From the NCBI GenBank assembly GCA_036924285.1, contig JAYKYS010000001.1:12177501-12241500 (forward strand): a stretch of 64,000 nt of DNA. Direction: 5' to 3'. The stretch comes from Asterella californica. Lineage: Eukaryota > Streptophyta > Marchantiopsida > Marchantiales > Aytoniaceae. Each line of letters starts with the position of its first letter. Within the stretch, counting starts at the first letter, position 1. The translations under genes and the position numbers were made by a program. Under the pieces are notes generated by a model. It saw only the letters and a list, made by a program, of their open reading frames with translations, was not told the DNA's origin and searched no databases. This document shows, piece after piece, positions 45,966-57,637 of the stretch.

Positions 45966-46556
45966 TTATGATATCTGCACTCTTCATACGCGAGTTCCAT
46001 CCAACCACCCACGAATAGTTCCATGCGCAAATCATACCGAATCTGCCTTTTGTTCAGGCCCTTTCCTTCTGGAAATTTGCTCATGTCGTAAACAACGTTT
46101 CTCCGAAATATTGGTTGCAACTTGCAAGCATACGAGAAGAAAACAAGCTGACAGGCCAAGACTGTTCACTCTTATACCCAGGAAACAGTGCACGTGGTAA
46201 GTAGGCAAGAACTGGACGTCACAATTGAGCTAATATACTCATTAGCAAGAACGACACAAACATGTGCCATAATGACGTTGTCTAAAACCCTCACACCTAC
46301 TAGTATATGTACCATGGTCGAAGTGGAGTTATTTCCAACATACCGTCTTTTTTTTTGGGGCGGAAAAGCTGATGAGTAGAAAAACTTTCACACTTTGAGT
46401 AGAAACGATCACACTTTGAGTAGATCCTAGATTTCAAGTCCTAGTTCGAGTTTCCTTGCAAGTTTGTAACATGGTTGTTTCGCCATCCTAGAGCTCTATC
46501 TCTGAGTTCTGTTCGGTCCATAATCATCTGAGGCATTCTTTTCTCAGTTCGTAGTC

Positions 46557-48782
46557 ATGGAGATCCCAGTTGGACAGCTTTTGATGTCCAGACTAGCAAT
46601 ATTCTGTATTGTCCTGTTAGGAGTCGCCCTGTATTCCTGGACTACACAGCAACCTCTCGAACCGAGAACGATAGTTGAGATCGCTGAGAGAGAACTGCCG
46701 ATTACATCCTCACCTGTTGTCTCGTGCTCTGGCCCAGGCAACTCGAGCTGCTCAGTCTTTAGTACTTACGGTGTGTGGGTCGACCGCAAGGACTGCAACG
46801 CTGCAGAAGTAGTGTACCCAACTACGGAGCAAGAGCTCGTGGCAGCAGTAGCAGAGGCAGTAAAGAAAGGACAGAAGATGAGAGTGATAAGTGGACACAG
46901 CCATAGCATCCCGAAGCTCGTCTGTCCTGGTGGTGACGGCGCTGGGTTGCTTATAAGTACCAGAGACTACAACAAGAAGATCGTTGTCAATAAAGCCACT
47001 CTTACTGGAACTGTGGATGCGGGAGTTCGACAGAAGACATTCTTCGACCATATAGCCACCCATGGTTTGGCTTTCCCTCATGCTCCCTACTGGGCCAGCC
47101 TATCCATCGCGGGGCTCCTAGGAACAGGAGCCCACGGGAGTGGGAGTTGGGGGAAAGGAAGCTGTATCTACGAGTACGTGACGGCCTTGAGACTAGTGGT
47201 GCCTGCTTCTGCCGAGGAGGGATATGCGAAAGTGATCAGTCTGATGCCAGGAGTCGATGACGAAACGTTGAATGCAGCTAAAGTCTCGCTGGGTGTGCTC
47301 GGAGTCATATCAACTATCACTCTGCAGCTGGAGCCTCTCTTCAAGAGAAACGTGACCAACGTGCAGATGTCTGATTCTGACCTCGAGACTCAGGTGGTCG
47401 TGAATGCACAGCAGAACGAGTTCGGTGATATCACTTGGTTTCCTTCACTCAAGAAAGCCGTTTACAGGCTGGACAATAGAGTGCCTGTTTCGACTGAAGG
47501 TCTTGGAACGAACAACTTCCTTGGATATCAGCCCCTGGCAGCCATTTTGCGTGGATCTGTACGGATGCTCGGTATGTACACCTGATGCTTTTTCGCCCTG
47601 GCTCCTTGCAATTGGTAAGCTGATAGTCAGTATATCTAAAACCTGAAAGAGTGCGTGCTCGCGTACGTGCTCTTTCTAGCAGATTCGGGCCTCATGACCG
47701 ACGAGGTCTTTAACTCTAGACAAGTGCCAAAACTTGAAGAAAGATTGATTGAAAATATTAACCATTGGCAAGAACCCGAATCGTCGTTGCTGCATGCATT
47801 TTAGCCATTCGAAATGTTAACCGAGGAAGCGCTCATTACACACTGGTTTGTCAAAGAATTTGGAGAAAAGAATCTAATGCCTCCTGAGACGGGCAATGCG
47901 TTTAGTACCCAAACAAACTGACATAATTAAGTTGGAATACATGATTTGACAGAGGAACTTTACGAGGTCACAGGCAACGCGCGAGCGAAGTGCATGGAGA
48001 GCAAAGCTCAGCTGGCGATACTGAACCTGCTTGGTTACGGCTGGACTAACGACGGATTGTCTTTCGCAAAATACCCGGTCATCGGGTACCAAAACGCCAT
48101 TCAAACCAGTGGTTCATGCGACCACTCGAGCAGCAATTACGCGTGTGCTTGGGACCATCGCAGTAAGGGCAAATTCTTCTTTCAGTCCACGTTTTCCATC
48201 TCGTTCGAGCAAATCGGCCGCTTCATCAAGGATGTGAAAGCTCTGGTAGCCTTAAATCCTGACAGCTTATGTACACACGGACTTTACAACGGAATAATGC
48301 TGCGATACCAGAAGAAGTCGAGCGGTGCTTATCTTGGAGAGACGGAAGACTCCGTGGATCTGGATTTCACGTACTACCGCAGCTACAACGCCACAAGTCC
48401 ACGACTGTACGAGGACACGATGGAGGAAATCGAGCAGATGCTGATCTTCGAGTATAACGCCAAGCCTCACTGGGGCAAGAACCGGCCTGTGGCTTTTATT
48501 CACGCTGCCAGCATCTACCCAGACCTCCCTAAATTCCTCCAAGTTAAGAACCGACTCGACCCCCAAGGACTGTTCTCTAACGACTGGACTGATAAGATGC
48601 TGAACGTGAATGGCGCCGCCGCAAAGATTCAGACCTTTGAACCTCACTGTGCTCTCGAGGGCCTCTGCATTTGCCACGAGGATATTCACTGTGCTCCCAA
48701 GTCTGGCTATTTGTGTCGCCCCGGCCTTGTTTACAAGGACGCTCGAGTTTGTCGGTACGTTAGAAATCATGGTAGTACTTGA
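46557..48782 (+). CDS. L-gulonolactone oxidase-like FAD enzyme (two exons)
   Basis: Exons 46557-47571 and 47953-48782 join in frame to 614 residues, close to plant family members. Residues about 10-30 are a hydrophobic signal peptide, so the product enters the secretory pathway. An FAD-binding domain of the vanillyl-alcohol-oxidase type covers about 75-260, with SGHSHS placing the predicted flavin-linked histidine at 114. The C-terminal lactone-oxidase domain contains HWGKN (511-515) and LDPQGLFSNDWTDKML. A Cys-rich tail (about 569-605, EGLCICHEDIHC, GYLCRPG) is typical of the plant GulLO group. The family oxidises L-gulono-1,4-lactone towards ascorbate; animal activity is proven, plant roles are less certain. 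No frame damage is seen. It is not the mitochondrial galactonolactone dehydrogenase, which lacks this tail. Confidence 0.92.
47572..47952 (+). other. Intron of the oxidase gene
   Basis: 381 bp, donor G|GTATGT at 47572 and acceptor TTTGACAG|AG ending at 47952. It falls after the first base of codon 339. Without removal, the frame stops 9 bases into the intron's coding extension (TGA near 47583). Confidence 0.85.
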
Positions 48783-50296
48783 TACTAAAGCCAGCTGCTT
48801 CACACGCAGAATTGTCGTTCTTAAACTAGTATACTCGGGGATGTGAAGGTTGTACAAGCTAAGAACCCGTGCGTGTACTCACGGCTGCAGTCATAGTGCG
48901 GTAGCCAGAGCAGTATTAAGCATTTCGCGGATGTACGTAGCAATAGCACAAGATATATTATAGAGCCAGAGGTCAGTCTAGCTTGGAAAGGAAAGGGGAG
49001 GGGGCTGAGTTCAAGACTAATCGAATTTTGAAAGTGTACATATCGTAGGACCTTGTGCAGATGCGTATAGAAATTAAAGCTGCGGTGTAATGACACTGCA
49101 GTTGTACCATGTTGTATAGCGCTGGACCGCAAACCCTAGAAAGCGATAAGGTATCGGACAAGTGTAACGATTGTCGCCCACTTGTCATGAAAAAGTTTGG
49201 ACTTTGTTATAATGGACGAGCGAACCTGAAACTTGCAGTGCCCGGGGAGTTCCGGAATTTAGTGTTATGATTTCCGATCGTTTTTCACGATTACCGGTCT
49301 TGACCCAAATCTGCCGGAAAATTTCCGAGAGAAAAAATTGAGATCTTAGTGGAATCTTAGATCTTAGACAACGTTTCCGTAATTTCCGGGAAAATATAAG
49401 ATTTCTTGTTTCCCTCTCCATCCACCGGAAATGTAACCGAGCAACTGTCAGGACTGTCAAGCACTTTGTCATGACACAGTTTGGACTTTGTTTACGCGCG
49501 AACTTGAAAGCGAAACGGTAACCGCAACTGTCACGATTGTCAGCAACTTGTCATTATTAAGTTTGGACTTTGTAACTCACAACGATATATGGTAATGCCT
49601 TATTCACCTCTGCCTTATTCATTAGCTATTATTATGGTTATTTATTAAGCTTAATTTATTACCATAAATTAACGGAATTATAGGGTTGGAAGCGCGTTGC
49701 CATTCGCTTCACTTATCGTTCTATAGGGACATTTTCGCTCTTCCCAGTATGACTAACATTTAACAGTTATATATTAATTTTGATATTTATTTAAGTTTAC
49801 TTTAAAATCTTATATAATATATAACTTTAATAACATAAAAGAAGTAAAGTTTTCAAATTTCGACCGAGAATTGTAATAATATTTATCTTTATTCTATTTT
49901 ATTTATTTTGAATAAATATATAAAACTTTAATTTATTACTTAACTCTTTTATTAAATAGTATATTGAATTTTAAAAATATAAACTATGGTGTGAATCATA
50001 ATTGAGGAGCGCGTCTTTCAGCGCGCCCTTATTGTTTAGGTCTGGGTCTTCTCGTGTCTCCATGCTGGCTAACATTCTAATATTTATAAAATGTTTGGAT
50101 CTTTCTTGTCAACATCTTTCTTGCCAACTTACGTCTTCTCCCCGAAGTTGATCTTCCATGTATATATATATATACATATATTCACACACAACCATGTTAC
50201 GTCCTACGTGCATGGATGCAGCTAATAATAATAATAATAAGCCAAAGGATTAATTACAATAATGCTCCCCTCGATTATAAATTAGTCCCTAACTTG
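48783..50296. other. Intergenic region with a three-copy dispersed repeat
   Basis: No gene recognised. Three related blocks containing AAGTTTGGACTTTGT preceded by ACTTGTCAT or similar lie at 49161-49236, 49442-49516 and 49524-49577. AT-rich from 49600 to 49990. Simple repeats: (TA)n at 50161-50172 and (ATA)n at about 50224-50241. Confidence 0.55.
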
Positions 50297-50297
50297 A

Positions 50298-50540
50298 GTA
50301 CCACGACCGTTCGAGAACGTCGCGAGAACCCTCAATCGCCGCGTTTCTGTGACCCTGCGTCGTTCTACCACCCGCCGGGAATGGTTTATTGGTAACTGGC
50401 TTTCTTTCTGTCCCATTCGACTTAGAGAGAAATCGACCGGGCCTCTAGGGAATCCGGACGCGCGACTCTGCCCTTCGTTCCGAGAGGATTCTTGCGTGTC
50501 CGTCACGCTGCCGGACATCATCGACAAGGCCTCTCAAGTG
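50298..50540 (+). other. Open frame without ATG, unknown
   Basis: About 80 codons open to a TAA at about 50541, with no ATG. GC-rich against an AT-rich background and ending near a possible splice donor (AGTGTAAGC). It could be an exon of an unrecognised gene or a fragment of inserted foreign DNA. No domain recognised. Confidence 0.2.
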
Positions 50541-50823
50541 TAAGCTCTAGTATAGATTCTCACATGAGCATTGTCGAATTGACGAGCCAGCTCTCCAGGC
50601 GACATTCGATCGATCGCTGAATGGTCTCATTAGAGTTGAATGGTCGATCTTCAAACTGTGCGCTACATGACGAAATCATAAGATTAGCTTGTTGGGCATC
50701 TGTCATGAGATATCTTGAGTGCTAACAGTGTCGTAGCAGTTTGCTTGATTTCGGTTTCCGAAGAAGGTGTACACTACTGACGCTCGTTCTTCACCTCGTC
50801 TACTCAGGTAGCAGGAAACAGGG

Positions 50824-50831
50824 ATATATAA
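50824..50831 (+). promoter_or_regulatory. TATA-like box before the zinc-ribbon ORF
   Basis: ATATATAA about 95 bp upstream of the ATG at 50924. Position fits a TATA box with a short 5' UTR, but AT-rich motifs are common here. Confidence 0.35.
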
Positions 50832-50923
50832 CCAAATCCTAACCTTCTCGGTAGTGTGAAGGTAAGAGATCGACGTAAGTAAGAAGCACATAGATCAATT
50901 CAGTCTTCTGGTCTTTAACGACA

Positions 50924-51097
50924 ATGGCGAAACAGAACGTAGTTGCCTACTGTCTTCGATGTCGCAAGAAAACTCCAATGGTCAAGCCCAAGATCTGCAA
51001 GATGAAAAACTCGAAAGGACGCAAACGCTTAGCGGGAACGTGCTCGCGCTGTAGTACCAAAACGAGCCTTATCGTAGGCAATAACATCCGACTCTGA
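50924..51097 (+). CDS. 57-residue zinc-ribbon protein, DUF5679-like
   Basis: ATG-started and complete. The sequence VVAYCLRCRKKTPMVKPK, then a Lys/Arg-rich stretch KMKNSKGRKRLAGTCSRC and KTSLIVG, gives C10-x2-C13 and C40-x2-C43, two zinc-binding CxxC pairs. The pattern YCxxCrxKt, then mKN..GRk...GtCsxCxTK matches DUF5679 as I remember it. Those proteins are short, occur in bacteria and phages, and are frequent in large and mid-size eukaryotic dsDNA viruses. Function in the family is unknown to me. A host gene is possible, but a remnant of an integrated virus is an equal reading. A (GA)25 microsatellite starts 23 bp after the stop. Confidence 0.7.
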   Translation: MAKQNVVAYCLRCRKKTPMVKPKICKMKNSKGRKRLAGTCSRCSTKTSLIVGNNIRL

Positions 51098-51118
51098 TGC
51101 CCTCTACCGTCCCTTAAT

Positions 51119-51120
<2 letters not shown>

Positions 51121-51170
<50 letters not shown>
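51121..51170. repeat. (GA)25 microsatellite
   Basis: Uninterrupted GA dinucleotide repeat of 50 bp. The Ser-Leu frames on the opposite strand derive from it. Confidence 0.99.
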
Positions 51171-51171
<1 letters not shown>

Positions 51172-51310
51172 GAGCAAGATCTGTCCGTTTCTGTGATTAG
51201 GCACGTGCTGGGATGGACCCGAAAGAGAGTGAAGAAGTTGCGACGAGACTGCAGGTGCCAAGCTAGTCGATTGACATAGTCTGTCGCAGAACTGAAAACG
51301 GTAAGGTTGA

Positions 51311-51931
51311 ATGATACAAACTTCACACAACCTGAGAAATACAGAAAGCGCCTCAAATCAGCAAGTCGACGTTTTAATTTGGAAGGTAAACACTGATATT
51401 CTGCATGACCGAAGAGTAGATTTGAGTAAAGTAGATTCTTGTCAGGTCGAAGACCCTCAATTCATAACTGAAAACAAAATGTCAAGCGGATCGAGTTATC
51501 GGCGACCACCGAGGAAAAGGAGGAGAATTGACACCAGTGCCACCGTGCCTGAGACTTTCATACCTCAGTTTCCTCCTACACCAGTCCCGCCTCCCGCCGT
51601 TCCGCCTGGAGGAAATCCTCTTTCTGAGCCTCGGATCAGCGAACTGCACCAATCAACTGATGTTTTGGCTTCAGCGTGGGGGTTATCCAAGCCTCCACAT
51701 GTACAAAAGTGATTTGATCCCAAGGGAAGGATGACGCCCACTCTATGTATTCACTTAGCGGAGAAGACGGTGTCTAAGTCGACTTCAGATATCAACATGC
51801 AAATCTGTTTAGCCTTAGTGCCGAACCAGCCGACCTTCAGATACCTTCACATTATGAGACGGTTTGATCACGAGTTCGAATTAGAAGGACCGAACCTTAT
51901 TCGGGATCATCAGCTATGTCGATTCTGGTGA
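51311..51931 (+). pseudogene. ORFan reading frame with one in-frame stop
   Basis: 206 codons in one frame, broken only by TGA at 51710-51712. An ATG at 51480 starts a version with a basic N-terminus (YRRPPRKRRRID, similar to a nuclear localisation signal), then a Pro-rich stretch (PPTPVPPPAVPPGG). The part after the stop is unlike the first. I recognise no domain. It lies 214 bp after the zinc-ribbon ORF on the same strand, and small basic Pro-rich proteins are common among viral structural proteins, but nothing here proves that. Confidence 0.3.
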
Positions 51932-52504
51932 TGCGATTCATCAGAATTCTCTCCACGAAACTTATCTTCATACTTTCCTCGACCTCGTTGGCTGCTAAGC
52001 TAACTGTGTTATTATAATATCATATTGGACATTAGTATTAATAAAAATTATTATCTTCACGCTGAACTACATTATGTCTTTGACGGGTTCAATCAGTTGC
52101 TTGCTATCTCGGATTTGGCCAATGCCGCCGTACTATTGATACATCTCCTGGGCCAGATCCTAGGCTTCACTTTCTGGTCTCGAGGTGACGAACATAAGCA
52201 GCACTCTACAGTACAGTCTGTTCACTTATGGACGCGAAGACGTCTTCGCTGATCTTCAGTCTACTTTGTTCGTTATACTAAGTGAAATTCGAATGCCCCC
52301 ATGCGTCATATCTTCTCACCTCACCATCTTACTCCGATCTCCTTTGTGTATCGATCGAGTTGCTACTGCGCCTTAACCCCATCATTGGGTTACCGACGAA
52401 TAGATGAAGTAAGAGAATGCGACCTAGTTAATAAATCCATAAGCTCTGCAGAAGGAAATGATATTCAATGAGACTCATAATCTTCTCGCTGCACTGTAAG
52501 AAGC
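51932..52504. other. Region upstream of the U2 snRNA, no gene recognised
   Basis: Short overlapping frames (52025-52252, 52185-52376) without ATG support or domains. I see no copy of the plant snRNA upstream element (RTCCCACATCG) and no TATA box at the usual distance before 52505. Confidence 0.4.
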
Positions 52505-52645
52505 ATACCTTTCTCGGCCTTTTGGCTAAGATCAAGTGTAGTATCTGTTCTTATCAGTTTAATATCTGATACGAGGGTAATCGACTCTCACGATATTAAT
52601 CTTATTTCTTTCACGGGTGCGAGTCCAGTGTCGGACTCGCCAGTG
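52505..52645 (+). ncRNA. U2 spliceosomal snRNA (5' domain intact, 3' domain diverged)
   Basis: The first ~67 nt match the universally conserved U2 5' domain exactly as I know it: ATACCTTTCTCGGCC, the GTAGTATCTGTTC branch-point pairing region (about 52540-52552) and ATCAGTTTAATATCTGATA. Stem IIa differs from the usual plant sequence but is still paired (GAGGGT/ACTCTC, with one compensatory change), followed by the conserved ACGATATTAA. The Sm site is weak (TTATTTCTTTC). A hairpin GCGAGTCC/GGACTCGC follows. The 3' part does not resemble canonical plant stem-loops III-IV, so the end is uncertain. U2 pairs with the intron branch point. Either a variant gene or a decaying copy. Confidence 0.8.
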
Positions 52646-52781
52646 TCGGACGACGAAGAAAGGAGTGCGTCAAGACATGGAACGGTGGTATCGGCAATCG
52701 CCTTGAAGTTCGTAGATCGGTTCATATTCTGTAGTTTCTATGTACCTTCTCGGCGGTTCCTCCTTCGTCCACAATTTTTTG

Positions 52782-52945
52782 AAGCCTGATCTGGTTAGTT
52801 ATGTTATTACACACGATCAATTGATTGTGTGTTCATGACGCTGATGACCGCACGTACATAATCTTATGAAGCTGATCTGGTTTTCTTTCTCGTATGATTT
52901 CGATCGACTAATGTTTGTTTATGATGCTGAAGACCGCACGTTATC
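52782..52945. repeat. Diverged tandem duplication (~85 bp unit)
   Basis: GAAGCCTGATCTGGTT...GACCGCACGT at 52782-52857 recurs as GAAGCTGATCTGGTT...GACCGCACGT at 52867-52942. The first copy contains a near-perfect 24-bp palindrome centred on CAATTG (52809-52832). Confidence 0.65.
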
Positions 52946-55409
52946 GAGGATAACCTCTTTAAATTATCTTGTGAGTCGATTACGAGAACGGCTGTTGGAT
53001 TATTAGTGAGCTGATGACATGTGACCCATTCGCACTGCTCTCTGTATGCTATCTGTATGCATGTCCGATAGCTTTTCCATTTTCTGCTGTCGTCTACAGG
53101 TTCAGAGATCTGAGAGTTAACAGCTTCATGAGACCATACTGCAGGCAAGAGGTGCTTGAGCTTTTGTGTGTCCGGACGTCCATCATATAAAACTTCAATG
53201 TAGATGTTGGTTACCGCTGAAGATGAACAGAATTAAGACAGAAGGTGAACAAACTACTGTAGGTTGAAGTGTTCTCTTTAGTTGACTGTCAGCTTACCAC
53301 GTACAAGCCTAGCGACTTTGCATTGCTGCGGAACTGTTCAGTCCAGCAAAAAGACACACTTATCTAGTCGGAGTTGAGTGTGGAGAGTAAGAATCGGCGG
53401 AGTAACCTGGCTATGATTTTCTTGCAAACTACATGTAGCTAGCTAGCATAGACTACCTAAAAACAATCAACTGCATGCTGATGCTCTGTCCAGTTGCGAG
53501 CTCTAAATACCGGGTCTTCATCCGCCCTGCTGGATTCAATCGACTGTCTTAGCATATATACACAAGAGTCAAGTAAGGCACCCATCTGCATCTCAAGTCT
53601 TCGATCGATGGATGGCCACAGCATAGCAACAAAACTGAGGACCTGGCTCGTTATGCAAAATGCTGTTTTGCTCATACAGTAACGTGTTCCACAAGCGGTC
53701 ACTGCTTTACGACTTTCTTTGTTTGGAACGGACTGCCCGTAAATCTATGAGTGGGGATGTAAAGCTTGATGTTTCTCCGGCGACATTCCAAAGACAACAA
53801 TAGATGCAGGTTTTGCAGAGTTCATGGTGCTGGAGGACGAGAATTAGGTCTGCATAGACTTCGACCATACAAATGTTTGTTTTTCGAACCAGGTTTTCCG
53901 TAGCCTCTGATCCTCAAGGAAGTGGCAGTACCGTACAGAATTGGCCGCAAACGAGTGACGGCTGCTTGATTAGTACGCAAAGAGGCTAGAGGTTGAGAAT
54001 ATTGCTGACTCTGCACTTCTTGCGGCTCATATTAAACAAGTTCCTGCTGGACTCTGGAAGTTACCTCTTTGTCATCCTTCTTACTTAAATTTTCTTTCGG
54101 CAGTAGTCTCTGCATTGAATTTCTAAGTATCAGTCTCGCTATCAGGTAATCATGTTCTAACTACATCGCTATATCACTTTCTCTAACTTTGCAACGCTTT
54201 TTCTGAACTGAGGAAGTGCAGTAATCTGTACATGCAAGAATGCACATTGTCTGTTTAAACTGTGGGGAAAGTTTATTTCTACAAATGAGACCTCGTCTAG
54301 GGACATCGTTGTATCTTCCACTGGTTGCCTCAAATTAATTTTTCTACATTCCGTGAAAGTCAGCACTACCGAAAGGTCTTGGAATGTTCTTTTGCTTCTG
54401 GTGAGTTTCTCAGATATGATGGATAGCAGAAGTGTTATTTCTGGAGAACTCTTGCCACTGAACTTCTACAGCTTGACTGTTACTGTACTTCATACATCTG
54501 GTCACAGCTGGGTTGACACGAGAAACATTTCTCCACCTGCAAAACCCACGACATGTTTAAAGTCATTCGGCGGGGGAAAGTTCAGAAGCCACAGGTTTGT
54601 TCGGCCTACACGCAAAGTCCATCTGCGAATTCAAGTAGAAGAATAAATCTCCTAAACTGCCTGGGTTAGCATCTCCGCTATAGCCTATAGATAACTATTG
54701 ACTCTGATAACTTGGGACAGAACTGAAGGAAACCCGTCTGGAGATCTTGAAGATAGATGTGTTACTACACGTTCTTTTTCTCTCATGCCATCATCTCAAC
54801 ACGCATGAGTAAGGAAGAACGGGCTATCTTGTATATGTTAATCGATTTTTCAATCGGATATGAGGTTCTTTCTGTGCCCAAGTAGAAGGTGTAGTTTCCT
54901 TAGGTTCTAGGACGAAGAGTGAAACTTCAAAGACACATATCTCTTCTACAAGAGACTATAAGAGATTGATATTTAGCACATTCGAGAGAGTTCATTCTGT
55001 TGCACATTTTGATGTATTATGTAACCATTGTAGTTATCATATGCTAATGTCCGATGACTGCGCATTATGGGTGCCAAATCCCCACTGATAGCAACTAAAA
55101 TGATTAGTTCCGGGTCACCCGGAGATACATATCCACACGTAGTGGTTCCAGCAAATCCAAGATGTGCAGAGTTGTGTATTCAGATCATTCGTAACCATGA
55201 ATAGGATTGCCAAGATGAATCAGATGAAGTGAGGAGCAATCTAGCTTCCTGTTCGAGAAAGGATTGAAAGACATGCCGATCAACAGCAAGAACTACTTCA
55301 TCTCTCACACAGGTTGTACTGGAACAGTGATTAAATAAGTCCACTAGAGCGATGACACGTGATAACAGGAGCGAAGCACATCTAGATACAGTCACTCATG
55401 AGATCTCAG

Positions 55410-55552
55410 GGAGGCCATTCCATAAGCTACACTATCAGCCGTCGGGTCGAGTCCTCCTGGCGGGGGGACTTATGCTGTGCAAGGGCAGGAGCATACGGCT
55501 GCAGAAAGCCCCACAGCGAAAAGAGGCCTAAAAAAAAACCAAACAAAAAAAA
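55410..55552 (+). repeat. SINE-like fragment with A-rich tail (weak)
   Basis: GGGTCGAGTCCTCC at about 55444 is one mismatch from the Pol III B box, and 90 bp later lies an A-rich tail (55528-55552). No clear A box or target duplication. Confidence 0.25.
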
Positions 55553-55644
55553 ATTATGGCTAAAAGAAAGGTTGTGAGTTGCGGGTATGGTTGGAGGTGC
55601 ATGTCCTGCAAACTGTTATGTCAGAGTCTCTCTGTCGAAAGTCT

Positions 55645-55851
55645 CATGGTCCACGAAGACCTAAGTGACAGGTAATAACATTTCCCGTTTACTACTTAAG
55701 GTTATAGAATGTGCATGGTCCACGAAGACCTAAGTGACAGGTAATAACATTTCCCGTTTACTACTTAAGGTTATAGAATGTGCATGGTCCACGAAGACCT
55801 AAGTGACAGGTAATAACATTTCCCGTTTACTACTTAAGGTTATAGAATGTG
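55645..55851. repeat. Three tandem copies of a 69-bp unit
   Basis: Units start at 55645, 55714 and 55783 with CATGGTCCACGAAGACCTAA and appear identical. A recent expansion. Confidence 0.95.
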
Positions 55852-57637
55852 CACGATGCTATCAAGTTCTACCCACATTGTTCTTACACTATCAACAATT
55901 ATGCGTGCAAAGTGCCGTTTTGGGAAAAAAGAGGAAAACGACAACCGGACGGTAAGGAACAAAAAATCACGAAAGGAGATTCGGCAGCTCAGACGTAGAC
56001 GACATGAAACGCAGAAAGCAGCACCATTTTCATCATTTTTGCTTCCACTCTAGTAGCTGCAGCCAGTCATTCCTGCTCTGGGTCCGGGATACGTAGGTTG
56101 GCTGTTCAACTATATATAACTATAGTAATAGTTCAAATAAAGTGAGTGGCCCACTGCAAGCAGACTGTGCCTAGGGATCCGGCAGCGTCAGTTCGAGTCC
56201 CCTGCAAGTGAACTCATGAAAATAACGAAAGATTGCTCTATGTTCTAATAAGTACAGTTAGAGATACATTTGAACAGAAAAAATTATTTGATATAACTAA
56301 AATGTTTAGAGGGGTGACCTTGAAAATTGATGTCGTACTAAACTCTCCAAGAGATCTCACGATTGGTTAGTTTCAAAAATAATTTCCAAAATAAATACAT
56401 GAGCGTTGAAATACATGGAAGGAACTCAGATTCAGTCATTATGCGAATGTCTGAAAATTGTCAGACATTCGCACTATCAACAAGTATCACTATCAACAAG
56501 TATCAAGATCAGAATATTTGTCATAAACTCAACTGAAGTCATTAGATTTATCCGTAAATTATCGAAGTCTAACTTGATTCCCAGGTTTTTCCTTTTTGGC
56601 GTTTTAGCAATTAGCAAACTCGAGATCAAATGTCTAAAAGCACCTGAAAGACTTGATTACCTTTTCTGATAAGGAGTCAAGTACGTGGTAACTAGTTTAG
56701 CGGGAGGAGTTTATTATTACTAAACGGTAAGTATGTGGAATCGCCAGCCATTTGGTGACCACTATTATTGCGTCACATTGGCAAGATCTGGACGTTTGCA
56801 TCCACTTATCTACTTGCTTAAAACCAATGTTAAGATTATTTAATAATAAGTCTTTTTGAAGAAAAATCTTCTTTATCAAAGTTACATACTCTAATTACCT
56901 ATTCGTCATACTGCACATACACGTAAATAACACCATATCTTACTTACTGTGGAAGGGAAACTTGTCAATTTAATTCCGAATTTTATTTTCCCGTCAGCGA
57001 TCCAACAAGAAAATCAATAAATAGATAATTATTTGAACAATTTGTGTTCCCATCAGCGCTTATAGTTATTGTAACAGATGTATATTCATGACATCAAGCA
57101 AGAAAACACAGTTCTATAACCGCAACAAGGAATGACCTACATTAGTACATAATCATGTTGAACTGGTCAACGTTCGATGATTAATGTGTAAAGAACACAG
57201 TACCTAGTTTTACATCCCAAACATTTGTATTGTCTTTTAGTGGATTAACTTTTGGAGAAATGCTGCGGACCCAAAAGAATTCGTATGTACATCACTTCTG
57301 AAGTCTTTTACAAATGTACCGGTCTGAAGTCTTTGTACATCACATTTGTAATGTACAAATGTACTTTTGCATAGCCGGTACATATCAGATCAAACTAGAG
57401 AAAGGCTCTCTGACTTGCTCGGAGTGAGTACGTGTTTAACGTCCCGTGGCAGTATAATTGTCTCTATCGCTCATTATTCTTGTAACTGCTTAGAAATCAT
57501 GCATACTTCCTTGCATATTCACCTCTTTCATCAAAACCGTTTAATTTATCATCTAATCCTTCCGGTGTCGTGTTGTACATGGGTCTGTACAGTGAAAACT
57601 AGTTGCAAAGAGATCTTTTCTTTGTTGTGTAAAAGAA

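Larger units (their letters stand above)
52946..57630. other. Intergenic region, no gene recognised
   Basis: About 4.7 kb in which I find no frame with domain support. It holds a three-copy 69-bp tandem repeat (55645-55851), a B-box-like sequence with an A-rich tail (55436-55552) and a second B-box-like site near 56190. Confidence 0.45.

Noticed and set aside
46557..48782. Galactonolactone dehydrogenase or cytokinin oxidase as the identity of the flavoenzyme
   Set aside because: The Cys-rich C-terminal tail, the secretory signal peptide and SGHSHS fit the plant gulonolactone oxidase group instead.
51114..51356. Ser-Leu repeat protein on the minus strand
   Set aside because: Derives from the (GA)25 microsatellite.
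54353..54646. 97-codon frame in the intergenic region
   Set aside because: No domain, no ATG at its start, and no repeat or synteny support.
55645..55851. CRISPR-like array
   Set aside because: Units are contiguous with no spacers, and the genome is eukaryotic.
56141..56215. tRNA gene near a B-box-like GTTCGAGTCC
   Set aside because: The T-arm stem does not pair, no acceptor stem is found and the A box is poor. At most a SINE trace.
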